This document shows positions 34,648 to 43,884 of a DNA stretch of 64,000 bases, one piece after another; the stretch's first letter is position 1; every line of letters starts with the position of its first letter. The stretch comes from Ga0077530 sp046293075 (GTDB taxonomy: Bacteria > Pseudomonadota > Alphaproteobacteria > Rhizobiales > Hyphomicrobiaceae). The position numbers were made by a program, and so were the translations under genes. The DNA lies in contig JBKBPL010000021.1 of assembly GCA_046293075.1 (NCBI GenBank), positions 1 to 64,000 of the forward strand, written 5' to 3'. The notes beneath the pieces were generated by a model that was given only the letters and a program-made list of their open reading frames with translations, made no database searches and was not told the DNA's origin.

Positions 34648-36753
34648 ATGCAGCCCACAGCATCGTCCCGCCCCGTGCGCATCGCCGTCGACATTGGCGG
34701 CACATTTACCGACATCCAGATCCTGGATGAGACCAGCGGGCAGACCTTCGCCCTCAAGACACCGACCACGCCCGATGATCCCTCCGAAGGCCTGATCACC
34801 GGCCTGCGCCTCGCTGGAGAGCGCGTCGGCTTCAGGATCAGTGATATCTCGGCGCTCCTGCACGGCACGACGATCGCAACCAATGCGGTGCTGCAGCGGC
34901 GGCTGCCGACGGGCGCGCTGATCACGACCGCCGGCTTCGAGGATGTGCTTGAGATCGGCCGCCATTTCCGCCGGCAGGTCTATGCGAGCAAGGCCGAACC
35001 GCGGGTGGTGCTCGTCCCGCGCGCATGGCGTCTCGGCATCAGGGAGCGGACGCTCGCCACGGGCGCGATCGAGACGCCCCTCGATGAAGCCGAGATCCTG
35101 CGCATCGCGGAAAAGCTCAAGGCCGCCGGCATCCAATGCGCCGCCGTGTGCCTCCTCCATGCCTTTGCCAACGCAGCGCACGAAAAGCGCATTGGCGCGC
35201 TGCTGGCCGGCCACGTCCCGGATCTCGACGTCTCGCTCTCCCACGAGGTGAGCCCCGAGATCCGGGAGTTCGAGCGCTCATCGACGACGGTGCTCAATGC
35301 GCTGCTCATGCCGGTCGTGCGCCGCTATCTCGAGCGCCTGCGGGCACGACTGAAAGCCGCCGGCTTCGAGGCGCCTGTCTACCTCGTGCAGTCGAATGGC
35401 GGTGTGATGAGTCCCGAGACCGCGGCCCTGCTGCCGGCACGCCTTCTCCTCTCGGGACCGAGCGGCGGCGCCCTGGCAGCCGAGACGATCGCTGCGCGCC
35501 TCAACATCCCTGACATCGTCGCTGTCGACATGGGCGGCACGAGCTACGACGTTTCGATCATCAGCGACGGGCGCACCCGCCTCGTCACGGAAGGCACGGT
35601 TGACAGCCTGCCCGTGCGCCTCCCCATGATTGAGATCCGCACCATCGGCTCGGGTGGCGGCTCCATTGCGCGCGTCGAGGCGAGCGGCCGCCTGCGTGTC
35701 GGACCGGAGAGTGCCGGCGCAAAGCCAGGACCGGCGTGCTACGGCCGCGGCGGCATCGAGCCGACCGTAACCGACGCCAATGTCGTGCTGGGCCGTATTG
35801 ATCCGCAGTTCTTCCTGGGCGGCGCCATGCGGCTCGATGCCGAGGCGGCACGCGCGGCCGTGGCAGGGCGCATCGCGGAGCGGCTCGCTCTTTCTCCTGA
35901 AGCTGCGGCCGAGGGCATCCTACAGGTTGCGGTGTCCCACATGGCCGGCGCCATCCGCCGCTCGCTCTTCGAGAAGGGGCTCGATCCCGAGGACTTCACG
36001 CTGCTTTCGTTCGGCGGAGCAAGCGGACTTCATGCCTGCGACACCGCAGATGAGATCGGCATCGGCCGCGTCGTCTTCCCGCGCAATCCGGGAACGCTCA
36101 GCGCCTGGGGCATGCTCTACTCGGATGTCGTGCACGCGCTGGCGCAGGCGCGCCTCATGAAGGCCGATGCGGCGGCCGTTCCCATCCTCCAAGATATCTG
36201 CGGCGACCTGCGCCGCACGGGCGCGGAGCGGCTCGCGGCCGATGGCATTGCACCGCTGGACCAAATTCTGCCGATCGCGCTCGACATGCGCTATCCCGGC
36301 CAAGCCTACGAGATCCAGGTGCCGCTCGAATGGCCGTCGGGGCCCCCCGGCACGTTCCGGACCGAGCTCGAAGCATCGCTTGCCCGGGCCGTCGCGCTTT
36401 TCCACGAAATCCACCAGACGCAGTACGCACACGCCGAGCCGCACGTGATACCGGATATCGTCGCCGTGCGCCTCGCGGCGACAGGCCGGCTGAGGAAGCC
36501 CGCCGAGCACGCCTTTACCTTCGCCGGCGCGACCGCGCCCAAGGGCCGGCGCTCCGTCTATGCCGCCGGCCGCTGGCATGAGGCCGCCGTTTATGAGCGC
36601 GTGAAGCTCGCGGCCGACGTGAACATCGCCGGCCCTGCGATCATCGAGGAAGCGCACGCGACGCACTTCATTCCACCCGGATGGGAGCTTGCCGCGGCGC
36701 CGACCGGGGATCTTGTCGCCATGAAGCGCGCGGGGGGCGCCGAGAAGCCATGA
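34648..36753 (+). CDS. hyuA: Hydantoinase/oxoprolinase subunit A family protein
   Basis: 701 residues, full length for the family. The ATP-site motif VDIGGTFTD occurs at 14-22, then LLHGTTIATNAVLQRRL, the central VDMGGTSYDVSIISDGR and IRTIGSGGGSIARVEASGRL, and SFGGASGLHACDTADEIG near the end. These proteins hydrolyse cyclic amides (N-methylhydantoin, 5-oxoproline) or, in the acetone carboxylase group, carboxylate with ATP. ATG 34648 begins the conserved part. Its stop overlaps the start of subunit B. The substrate cannot be assigned. Confidence 0.93.
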   Translation: MQPTASSRPVRIAVDIGGTFTDIQILDETSGQTFALKTPTTPDDPSEGLITGLRLAGERVGFRISDISALLHGTTIATNAVLQRRLPTGALITTAGFEDVLEIGRHFRRQVYASKAEPRVVLVPRAWRLGIRERTLATGAIETPLDEAEILRIAEKLKAAGIQCAAVCLLHAFANAAHEKRIGALLAGHVPDLDVSLSHEVSPEIREFERSSTTVLNALLMPVVRRYLERLRARLKAAGFEAPVYLVQSNGGVMSPETAALLPARLLLSGPSGGALAAETIAARLNIPDIVAVDMGGTSYDVSIISDGRTRLVTEGTVDSLPVRLPMIEIRTIGSGGGSIARVEASGRLRVGPESAGAKPGPACYGRGGIEPTVTDANVVLGRIDPQFFLGGAMRLDAEAARAAVAGRIAERLALSPEAAAEGILQVAVSHMAGAIRRSLFEKGLDPEDFTLLSFGGASGLHACDTADEIGIGRVVFPRNPGTLSAWGMLYSDVVHALAQARLMKADAAAVPILQDICGDLRRTGAERLAADGIAPLDQILPIALDMRYPGQAYEIQVPLEWPSGPPGTFRTELEASLARAVALFHEIHQTQYAHAEPHVIPDIVAVRLAATGRLRKPAEHAFTFAGATAPKGRRSVYAAGRWHEAAVYERVKLAADVNIAGPAIIEEAHATHFIPPGWELAAAPTGDLVAMKRAGGAEKP

Positions 36754-38426
36754 AACCGCTCGATGTCGTTCAGCTCGAGGTCATCCGCAATGCGCTCGTC
36801 GCCGCCGCCGAGGAGATGGGCGTCACCATCTGGCGCACGAGCCGCTCGAGCGTCGTGCGCGACCTGCTCGACTACTCGACATGCATCTTCGATGCCGAGG
36901 GCAAGAGCGTCGCCCAGGCAACCTGCATCCCGGTGCACCTCAACTCGATGTCGAGCTGCCTCGACGACATCCTGCGCGATCACATCCCACTCGACGGATG
37001 GCGCGAGGGGGACATCATCATCACCAACGATCCCTACTCAGGCGGGCAGCACCTCAATGACATCCTGACCTTCAAGCCGGCGTTCGTCGACGGTCGTCTC
37101 GTCGGCATTGCGGGCGTGCTCGTGCACCATCTCGACGTCGGCGGCGGTGCCCCGGGGAGCTACTACGCCGCCGCCACCGAGATCTATCAGGAAGGCTTTC
37201 GCATTCCGCCGATGCGGCTCGACGACGCCGGCCGGCGCAACAAGGAGGTCATCCAGCTCCTGCTGCGCAACACGCGTGAGCCGGCCAACGTCGGCGGCGA
37301 CTTCGCCTCGCAGCTCGCCGCACTCGACATCGGCGTGAAGGGGCTCCACCGCATCACGCGCCGCTACGGCGCGGACCGGCTCGCTGAAGCCTGCCGCGGC
37401 ATCCGCCGCCAGTCCGAGATGGCCATGCGGGCCATGATCCGCAGCATCCCGGACGGCACGTACGGCTTCGAGGATTTCGTTGACGATGACGGTATCGATG
37501 TCGACACGCCATTGCGTATCGCGGTGAAGCTTCAAGTGCGCGGCGACACACTCGAAGTCGATCTCTCGGGCTCTTCGCCACAAGCCAAGGGCCCGGTGAA
37601 CTGCACGCGCAATATGTCCAGCTCCGGCGTCTTCTGCGGCATCCTGATGGCCATCGGCAGCGAGATTCCGGCCAATGCGGGCTGCTATGAGCCCGTGCAG
37701 ATCGTCGCGCCCGACGGCCTGTGCGTGACGGCGCGCGCGCCGGCGCCGGTCGCCAACCGCATGGCCATCGGCCACCGGGTCGTCAACGCCGTTATGGGCG
37801 CCTTCGCCGAGGCCATTCCCGGCCGCGTGCCGGCGGCATACTACGGCGTGAGCTACGCCTATGCGACCAACCTCTTTCATGCCGACGGGCGGCGGCAGGT
37901 CTACTTCGATCTGACCTGCGGCGGCTGGGGCGCGCATCCGGAAAGCGATGGGGCCAATGGCTTCTCCTGCGGCCTCCACAACATTGCGAATGCGCCCGTG
38001 GAGATGCTCGAGAGTACCTATCCCGTGACGTTCGAGACCTACCGGCTTGTGCCGGACTCGGGTGGCGCTGGCGAGCGGCGCGGCGGCTGCGGCCTCATCC
38101 GCGCCTTCCGCGTCGACGCGCCGGCCGGCACGCTCGCGTGCAATTTCGATCGCTTCAAGACGCGGCCTTATGGCCTCGCGGGCGGCGCGCCGGGAGCGGC
38201 TGGGTTCGCCGAGCTCAAGCGCGCGGATGGCACCGTCGAGCGGCTGCCGTCGAAGGTCGCCGGCACGGCGATCGCGAAGGGCGATGTGTTCCGTCTGGTG
38301 ACGGCGGGCGGCGGCGGCTACGGCGATCCGGCAAAGCGCGATGCCGCCGCAATCGAAGCCGACGTAGCGGACGGCTATGTCACACCTGAAGCCGCCGCAG
38401 TGCAGTATGGGTCAAAGGTCGGATAA
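36750..38426 (+). CDS. hyuB: Hydantoinase B/oxoprolinase family protein
   Basis: 558 residues. The N-terminal QLEVIRNALVAAAEEMGVTI, ITNDPYSGGQHLNDILTFKP, VLVHHLDVGGGAPGS and NVGGDFASQLAALDIGVKGL are standard for subunit B; the C-terminus has GGGGYGDPAKRD. It works with subunit A; the ATG overlaps the A stop codon by four bases, so the two are co-translated. The pair is convergent with an SDR/TPP operon, and the combined set suggests a peripheral catabolic route for an amide or keto acid. Confidence 0.93.
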   Translation: MKPLDVVQLEVIRNALVAAAEEMGVTIWRTSRSSVVRDLLDYSTCIFDAEGKSVAQATCIPVHLNSMSSCLDDILRDHIPLDGWREGDIIITNDPYSGGQHLNDILTFKPAFVDGRLVGIAGVLVHHLDVGGGAPGSYYAAATEIYQEGFRIPPMRLDDAGRRNKEVIQLLLRNTREPANVGGDFASQLAALDIGVKGLHRITRRYGADRLAEACRGIRRQSEMAMRAMIRSIPDGTYGFEDFVDDDGIDVDTPLRIAVKLQVRGDTLEVDLSGSSPQAKGPVNCTRNMSSSGVFCGILMAIGSEIPANAGCYEPVQIVAPDGLCVTARAPAPVANRMAIGHRVVNAVMGAFAEAIPGRVPAAYYGVSYAYATNLFHADGRRQVYFDLTCGGWGAHPESDGANGFSCGLHNIANAPVEMLESTYPVTFETYRLVPDSGGAGERRGGCGLIRAFRVDAPAGTLACNFDRFKTRPYGLAGGAPGAAGFAELKRADGTVERLPSKVAGTAIAKGDVFRLVTAGGGGYGDPAKRDAAAIEADVADGYVTPEAAAVQYGSKVG

Positions 38427-38437
38427 CGGCGGCAGGA

Positions 38438-39211
38438 TCAAATCGACATGGCCTGGCCGCCGTTGACATCGAGCGTCGCCCCGGTCACGAAGCCCGCCTC
38501 CTCGGACGTCAAGTAGGCGATCGCGGCAGCGACATCCTCGACGCGGCCCTGGCGGCGCACCGGGATGGACGCGAGCACGCGGGCGCGCTCTTCGGGCGTG
38601 TGACGCTCGTTGAGAAACGCCTCGACCCGCGGCGTCAGAATGGCGCCCGGACACACCGTGTTGCAGGTGATGCCGTCGGGCCCGAACTCCTGCGCGATCT
38701 GGAGCGTGAAGGCCTGCATCGCGCCCTTGGCCGCGACGTAGGGCGTTCCCGCAAACAGCGAGCCGAAGCGCCCGGCCTTGGAGCCCATGTTGATGATGCG
38801 GCCGTAGCGCGCCTTCTGCATGTGCGGAATGACGGCGCGTGTCGCCCACACGCATGTCTTCACATTGATGTCCATCACCCGCTGCCAGTCGTCGTCCGAC
38901 TGCTCAAGGAAGCGAAAGGGTACGTGCAGCGAGCCGCCGATGTTGTTCACGAGAATGTCGATGCGCCCATGGCTGCCGATCATATCGGCGACGGCGTGCT
39001 CAATGGCGCGTTTGTTCATCATGTCGAGCGCGCGGCCCGTGATGTCGAGGCCGGCGGTGGCCGCCGCCCTGAGCACGTCCGCGAGCAGCGCCGCATCGCG
39101 ATCCCAGATCACGACGCGGGCCCCCTCGCGCGCGAGGCGCTGTGCCACGCCGAGGCCGAGACCACCCGCTGCGGCCGTGACCAAGGCCGAACGGTTCTCA
39201 AATCGGCGCAT
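38438..39211 (-). CDS. SDR family oxidoreductase
   Basis: 257 residues. Nucleotide site VTAAAGGLGLGVAQRLAREG near the N-terminus (AAAGGLGLG instead of the common TGxxxGIG), NNIGG for the usual NNAG, serine in INMGSKAGRFG and YVAAKGAMQ, and C-terminal TSEEAGFVTGATLDVNGGQA. It resembles 3-oxoacyl-ACP or 2-hydroxyacid-type reductases. The start overlaps the end of the TPP enzyme gene by 14 bp, so the two are one operon. Confidence 0.92.
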   Translation of the reverse strand: MRRFENRSALVTAAAGGLGLGVAQRLAREGARVVIWDRDAALLADVLRAAATAGLDITGRALDMMNKRAIEHAVADMIGSHGRIDILVNNIGGSLHVPFRFLEQSDDDWQRVMDINVKTCVWATRAVIPHMQKARYGRIINMGSKAGRFGSLFAGTPYVAAKGAMQAFTLQIAQEFGPDGITCNTVCPGAILTPRVEAFLNERHTPEERARVLASIPVRRQGRVEDVAAAIAYLTSEEAGFVTGATLDVNGGQAMSI

Positions 39212-40889
39212 GGTCCGATGCCTCCTTATGGCTCGCCTCGGGATCGACCTTTACGTCGATGACCACCGGCCCCTTCATGCGATGGGCTTCCTCGAGGGCA
39301 TCGCGAACCTCGCCCGGATGGGTCACGGTCATGCCGCGCCCGCCGAGGCCTTCCGAGATCTTGGCAAAGTCGCAGTCGGCGAAATCGACGGCAATGCGGT
39401 TGGCCCCGAGGTTGTCCCGCACCATGCCGAGGCCGGCGTTGTTGTCGACGATGAACACCACGTCCAGGTTCTGCTGCACGCAGGTCGTGATCGTCTGCAG
39501 GGTCATCATAAAGCCGCCGTCGCCCGCAAGGCAGGTCACGCGGCGCCCCGGCAGCACGAGCTTGGCTGCCGCGGCGGCCGGCGCGCCCCAACCCATGGCA
39601 CCCGTGCCGCCGGCAACGACGAACTGGTGCGGATGGGTGCTCCTGAGACCGAATGTGGCCCAGATGCGGTTGGCGCCGGCATCGAGCGCGATCAGGTCGT
39701 CCCTGCCAATGAAGGACTGCATCGCGCTGATGATGTCGGCATGGTGGACGCTCCCCTGTGCCGCCTTGGCAGCTGGAAGGCGATCGAAGCTCCATTTCTC
39801 ACGGAGCGCCGCAATATGCGCAAGCCGCGCGGGCTTCTTCGCTGCGCCGAGATCGAACCCGGCAAGCTCCGCGAGCACGTCGGCGACATCGCCCGTGACG
39901 GCATGATCGACCGGATAGACCCAGCCCGCATTGCGCGGATCGATGTCCACCTGCACGAGCGCCTGCTCGCCGGGACGGATCATGGCGGGATCGCGGAAGC
40001 GCGTGTAGTCGGGCCCCATGCTGGCGCCGAGCATGACGACGAGGTCGGCTGCGGCCACCGCGCGGTTGGCGCAAGCGTGGCCCCACGTGCCCAGCATACC
40101 GACGGCGATTGGTGCCGTCTCCGCAATTACGCCCTTGCCATTGTAGCTCGTTGCCACCGCGATGCCGTTGGCGAGCGCGAGGTCCTGCAACGCTTGACCT
40201 GACTGGGTCATCGTCACGCCATTACCGGCGATGATCACCGGCCGCTCGGCGCGCGTGAGCAGTTCCGCGAGCGTGCGCACGGCGGCGGCATCGGGCCGGG
40301 GCGCCGTGTAGCGGTGATAGCCGGCCGATGGATAGAGCACGGGTTTCATGTCGGCCGGCGCCTCGGCGCGGATCATCGGCGTCTTCATGATGACGGCCGC
40401 GGGCCCCATCCGCGGCAGGCTCGCGTGCTTGATGGCCATCTGCACACCATAGACAGCTTCCTGCGGCGCCGTCGCATACGTGCAGTACTTGGTGATCGGC
40501 TTCAGCGAGGCCATGGCGTCTGCACCGGCATAGTCGCCGGTCATGGTCTGATAGACGCCCATCTGGCCATAGCCGTCGTAGTCCGATGTCTCGGTCAGGA
40601 TCACCATCGGCGAGCCCGAGAAGTGCGCCTCGAGAATGCCCATGCCGCCGATCGTCGTGATCCACGGACCCTGGCCCATGAGCACGGAGGGCCGCCGCAG
40701 CAGGCGCCCGGCCGTCTGCGCCATCACCGAGGCAATCCACTCGGAGCGCGCAAGGACGACGTTGAGTTTCTTCTCTTGTGCCTTGAAGGCCGGCAGCGAC
40801 CACGTGATGCCGAGCCCGGGGAGTGTGAAGGCGTGCGTGATGCCACCTTCGATCAGGGCGTTGACGACGAGCTCGTTGGTCTTGACCAT
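39198..40889 (-). CDS. Thiamine-diphosphate-dependent enzyme (acetolactate synthase-like)
   Basis: 563 residues with the three-domain layout. The Pyr domain has the catalytic glutamate E50 in VLARSEWIASVMAQTAGRLL; the middle domain starts near 190 (RAERPVIIAGNGVTMTQSGQ); the PP domain has GDGGFMMTLQ at 456 and VDNNAGLG at 482-489, the TPP/Mg motif. Such enzymes decarboxylate or ligate 2-oxoacids or cleave acyl-CoA. ATG 40889 is chosen; the open frame extends upstream through the divergent promoter. Acetolactate synthase proper is unlikely because no small subunit is present and its operon partner is an SDR. Confidence 0.9.
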   Translation of the reverse strand: MVKTNELVVNALIEGGITHAFTLPGLGITWSLPAFKAQEKKLNVVLARSEWIASVMAQTAGRLLRRPSVLMGQGPWITTIGGMGILEAHFSGSPMVILTETSDYDGYGQMGVYQTMTGDYAGADAMASLKPITKYCTYATAPQEAVYGVQMAIKHASLPRMGPAAVIMKTPMIRAEAPADMKPVLYPSAGYHRYTAPRPDAAAVRTLAELLTRAERPVIIAGNGVTMTQSGQALQDLALANGIAVATSYNGKGVIAETAPIAVGMLGTWGHACANRAVAAADLVVMLGASMGPDYTRFRDPAMIRPGEQALVQVDIDPRNAGWVYPVDHAVTGDVADVLAELAGFDLGAAKKPARLAHIAALREKWSFDRLPAAKAAQGSVHHADIISAMQSFIGRDDLIALDAGANRIWATFGLRSTHPHQFVVAGGTGAMGWGAPAAAAAKLVLPGRRVTCLAGDGGFMMTLQTITTCVQQNLDVVFIVDNNAGLGMVRDNLGANRIAVDFADCDFAKISEGLGGRGMTVTHPGEVRDALEEAHRMKGPVVIDVKVDPEASHKEASDHAPI

Positions 40890-40918
40890 GCGCCGGAAGC
40901 CTCCGATCCAGTGTGACG

Positions 40919-40982
40919 GGGAATATTGTTTCGATATGCAGAATAATTGATCTGCGGCGCGCCTAGGTGGGATACGACCCAC
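40919..40982. promoter_or_regulatory. Divergent regulatory region with two inverted repeats
   Basis: Between the TPP-enzyme and epimerase genes an AT-rich patch (GAATATTGTTTCGATATGCA) is followed by GCAGA-N8-TCTGC (40938-40955) and GTGGG-N6-CCCAC (40967-40982). Both dyads are perfect. They are well placed for a regulator such as the IclR protein 1.2 kb away, but that is only a guess. Confidence 0.4.
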
Positions 40983-41014
40983 GTCGAGATGCGAGATGGC
41001 ACATGAGGTCATGT

Positions 41015-41941
41015 ATGACAAGCCGCAATAGACCCGTCGTGATCACTGGCGCGTCGGGCTTTCTGGCCGCTTGGATATTGCCGAAACTTCTCGCGCGGGG
41101 CCATTCGGTGGTAGCCGTCGATATGATGCGCGACGAGACGCGGCTGCGCCAGGTGATGCGGGGGCCCGCACCGAGCGATATCGTTTGGGAGCTCGCAGAC
41201 CTGACGACCGAAGGCACAATGTCCCGCATTGCGGAACAATATGCCCCCGGCACGATCGTGCACCTGGCAGCCCTTCAGATCCCCGCCTGCCGCGCCAATC
41301 CGATCGCAGGCGCGAAGGTCAACGTCGTGGGGCACGTCGGCGTGCTGGACGCAGCACGCAGCATCGGTGCCCGTGTCGTCTATACGAGCTCGGTGGCGGC
41401 CAAGCCGCGCGGCCCTGCGAATGCACCCGCCAATCTCTACGGCGTCTACAAGCGTGCGGACGAGGAGATCGCGCGCCTCTACGCCGAGGACTATGGCGTG
41501 GCCTCGTTCGGCCTGAGACCGCATGTGGTCTATGGCGTCGGGCGCGATCAGGGAGAGACATCTGCCGTGACCAGCGCCATGCGCGCCGCCGCGCTCGCCA
41601 CCAGCTACAAAGTCCCATGGACGACCGCGACCTGCTTCCAGTTCGCCGATGACATCGCCGAGATGTTCGTGCGCACCGTGGAAGCCGAGTGGAACGGCGC
41701 GCATCTCGCGGACATGACGGATGTCGTGGAGAGCACGGCCGATATCATCGCTGCCATTCGTGCGAGCGTACCCGAAGCGGATGTGCGCGCAGAGGGACCG
41801 AAGCGGCTCTCGCCGACGTCGGGCTTTGATGTTGCAGCTCTTGAGCACGTCATCGGACCGCGCCCTCTGACGCCCCTTCAAGAAGGCGTTCGTCGGACGA
41901 TCGAGCATTTCCGCGCGCTGCGCGCGGCCGGGCTCGCCTGA
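41015..41941 (+). CDS. NAD(P)-dependent epimerase/dehydratase (extended SDR)
   Basis: 308 residues. VITGASGFLAAWILPKLLAR is the nucleotide-binding start, IVHLAALQIPACRANPIAGA the usual second motif, VYTSSVAAK holds the serine and LYGVYKRADEE the YxxxK pair. UDP-sugar epimerases, dehydratases and uronate dehydrogenases share this pattern. ATG 41015 with GAGG before it was preferred to ATG 41003. It is divergent from the TPP-enzyme operon and upstream of an IclR regulator in the same direction. Substrate unknown. Confidence 0.88.
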   Translation: MTSRNRPVVITGASGFLAAWILPKLLARGHSVVAVDMMRDETRLRQVMRGPAPSDIVWELADLTTEGTMSRIAEQYAPGTIVHLAALQIPACRANPIAGAKVNVVGHVGVLDAARSIGARVVYTSSVAAKPRGPANAPANLYGVYKRADEEIARLYAEDYGVASFGLRPHVVYGVGRDQGETSAVTSAMRAAALATSYKVPWTTATCFQFADDIAEMFVRTVEAEWNGAHLADMTDVVESTADIIAAIRASVPEADVRAEGPKRLSPTSGFDVAALEHVIGPRPLTPLQEGVRRTIEHFRALRAAGLA

Positions 41942-42080
41942 AGCAGACGCGGCCGCAAGAGCCTCGATAGCTCCCCTCACGGGCCGCACGCCGGCCTTCG
42001 GTGCGGCATGTTTCGCAACGCGGCCTCCTGCTTGCCCGGTTGCACAGCGCGGAGGAAGGTGCTGATGCGCGGCGCGTGAG

Positions 42081-42101
42081 CCGCATTGCGGAATATATAT
42101 T
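42081..42101. promoter_or_regulatory. Paired palindromes upstream of the IclR gene
   Basis: CCGCA-T-TGCGG (42081-42091) is immediately followed by AATATATATT (42092-42101), both perfect palindromes, 64 bp before the IclR start codon. IclR proteins commonly bind palindromes of this size and control their own gene. Role inferred. Confidence 0.4.
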
Positions 42102-42164
42102 TTGACTTGCGGGACGTGTGCCGCGCTGCTCAAATGCTGAAAAAAAATCAGGGAGAGGTCCGCC

Positions 42165-43022
42165 ATGGGGCGCAGTCGCACAATCGAGCTGGTTCGGGAT
42201 GTGGACGATCTGCCAACCGACGACCGCCAGTTCGTCGCCGCCCTCGAGCGCGGGCTGCGGGTGCTACGGATGTTTTCGTCGGCGCAAGAGACGCTGTCGA
42301 ATGGCGAGCTCGCGCGCGGTACGGCGCTTTCGAAGGCGACCATATCGCGGCTCTCATACACGCTGAGCCGGCTCGGCTACCTCACCTACGACGCATCGAG
42401 CGGTCGCTATCGGCTGGGCCCGGGCGCGCTCGCGCTCGGCTATGCCTCGCTGTCCAAATTTGATGTGCGCCAGGTCGCGCGACCGCTCATGCAGAACCTC
42501 GCAGACTATGCCGGCGCGAGCGTTGCGCTGTGCGCCCGCGACGGGCTCAACATGATCTACCTGGAGTTCCGGCGCAGCCCTGGTGCGCTGGGGCTTGGTC
42601 TCGACATCGGCGACCGGATCCCGCTCGCGACGACCAGCGTCGGCCGTGCCTACCTCGCGGCCGTGAGCGAGGATGAGCGCAAGCCCCTGCTCGACGAGAT
42701 CCGGCGCCGTGATCCTGCAGCTTGGCCGAAGGTGCGGCGCGGCATCGAGCAGGCCATTCGCGATGTCGCCGAGCGCGGCTACTGCACATCGCTCGGCGAC
42801 TGGGTCCCCGAGATCCATTCATTGGGCGTGCCGCTCGAAGTGCACTCGCCCTACGGCGTTCTCGCCTTCAATATCGGTGGCCTCGCCTCGACGCTGCCAC
42901 CCCGCCTGATCGAGACCGACCTCGCGCCGCGGCTGATCGCACTCGCGCGCCGCGTCGCCGAGCTGCTCGGTGCTGCAGGCGCGGATCGGCCAGCCGGGAG
43001 ACCGGCCAGAGGCGGCCGCTGA
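42165..43022 (+). CDS. IclR family transcriptional regulator
   Basis: 285 residues. The winged helix (FVAALERGLRVLRMFSSAQE, LSNGELARGTALSKATISRL) precedes the IclR effector domain with LNMIYLEFRRSPGALGLGLD, GDRIPLATTSVGRAYLAAVS and RGYCTSLGDWVPEIHSLGVP. GGGAGAGG lies before the ATG. These regulators sense aromatic or small organic acids. Its place between the epimerase/TPP genes and the acetyltransferase-ABC operon allows either as target; palindromes precede its own gene. Confidence 0.92.
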   Translation: MGRSRTIELVRDVDDLPTDDRQFVAALERGLRVLRMFSSAQETLSNGELARGTALSKATISRLSYTLSRLGYLTYDASSGRYRLGPGALALGYASLSKFDVRQVARPLMQNLADYAGASVALCARDGLNMIYLEFRRSPGALGLGLDIGDRIPLATTSVGRAYLAAVSEDERKPLLDEIRRRDPAAWPKVRRGIEQAIRDVAERGYCTSLGDWVPEIHSLGVPLEVHSPYGVLAFNIGGLASTLPPRLIETDLAPRLIALARRVAELLGAAGADRPAGRPARGGR

Positions 43023-43268
43023 AGCCGCCCGACGCACAAAGACCCACCCTTGATCAAAGCAGGAGGAAATGGACCTCCGGCGGCAGGCCGGTCTGTCACG
43101 CAGCCGTCATAGCGTGCTGCTAGTCGGACCCGGAAAAGCGGCGAAGGCATGATCTGAAGCCTTGCGCTCGGCGAAGCATCGGCGAGGAGGCGCATCGCCG
43201 TCGGTGCCACAGTGGACTACCTGGACCCTGCGGGTGCGCGGGTTCCAGGTCGGAACGGTGAGGGGGCC

Positions 43269-43883
43269 GTGAAGAAACTTGGCCTTGAGCCGTTGATCCA
43301 CAGTTCTGCGACCGTTCGAGACTGCCGGCTTGGTCGGTATACCGAGATCGGGGCACGGACTTCGATCGTCGAAACGACACTCGACGACTACAGCTACGTC
43401 GTGAACGACTGCAATATCATCTACACCACCATCGGCAAGTTCTGCTCGATTGCCGCGATGGTCCGCATCAATCCCGGCAATCATCCGATGTGGCGGGCGT
43501 CGCAGAGCCACTTCACCTATCGCGCCAGCGCCTATTTCGAGGATGCGGAGGACGAAGCCGCCTTCTTCGACTGGCGGCGCGCGCATCCCGTCTCGATCGG
43601 GCATGATGTCTGGATCGGGCACGGCGCGATCATCCTGCCCGGCCGCTCCGTCGGCGATGGCGCCGTCGTTGCTGCAGGCGCCGTCGTGACGAAGGATGTT
43701 CCCCCCTACAGCATCGTCGCCGGCACGCCGGCCCGTATCGTGCGGCCGAGGTTCGAAGGCGCCATCGCAGCGCGCCTTCAGGCTCTGCAATGGTGGAACT
43801 GGAGCCACGACCGGCTGCGCGGCGCCCTTGAGGATTTCCGCCACCTGCCCGTCGAGGCATTCCTGGCGAAGCACGGCGGGTGA
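43269..43883 (+). CDS. Hexapeptide-repeat acetyltransferase (phosphonate-cluster type)
   Basis: 204 residues of left-handed beta-helix. The stretch FCSIAAMVRINPGNHPMWRA followed by SHFTYRASAYF is characteristic of the xenobiotic-acetyltransferase-like family found in phosphonate-degradation loci (the phn_thr-fam group), and IGHDVWIGHGAIILPG is the acetyl-CoA site. GTG 43269 gives the family's normal start; an in-frame GTG 43212 is the alternative. It is one base from the ABC ATPase gene, so co-translated with a Ugp-like importer. No other phn gene is visible. Confidence 0.82.
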   Translation: MKKLGLEPLIHSSATVRDCRLGRYTEIGARTSIVETTLDDYSYVVNDCNIIYTTIGKFCSIAAMVRINPGNHPMWRASQSHFTYRASAYFEDAEDEAAFFDWRRAHPVSIGHDVWIGHGAIILPGRSVGDGAVVAAGAVVTKDVPPYSIVAGTPARIVRPRFEGAIAARLQALQWWNWSHDRLRGALEDFRHLPVEAFLAKHGG

Positions 43884-43884
43884 C

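Noticed and set aside
39198..40889. Annotation as acetolactate synthase large subunit (ilvB)
   Set aside because: No regulatory small subunit or ilv gene is adjacent and the operon partner is an SDR; only the TPP-enzyme class can be supported.
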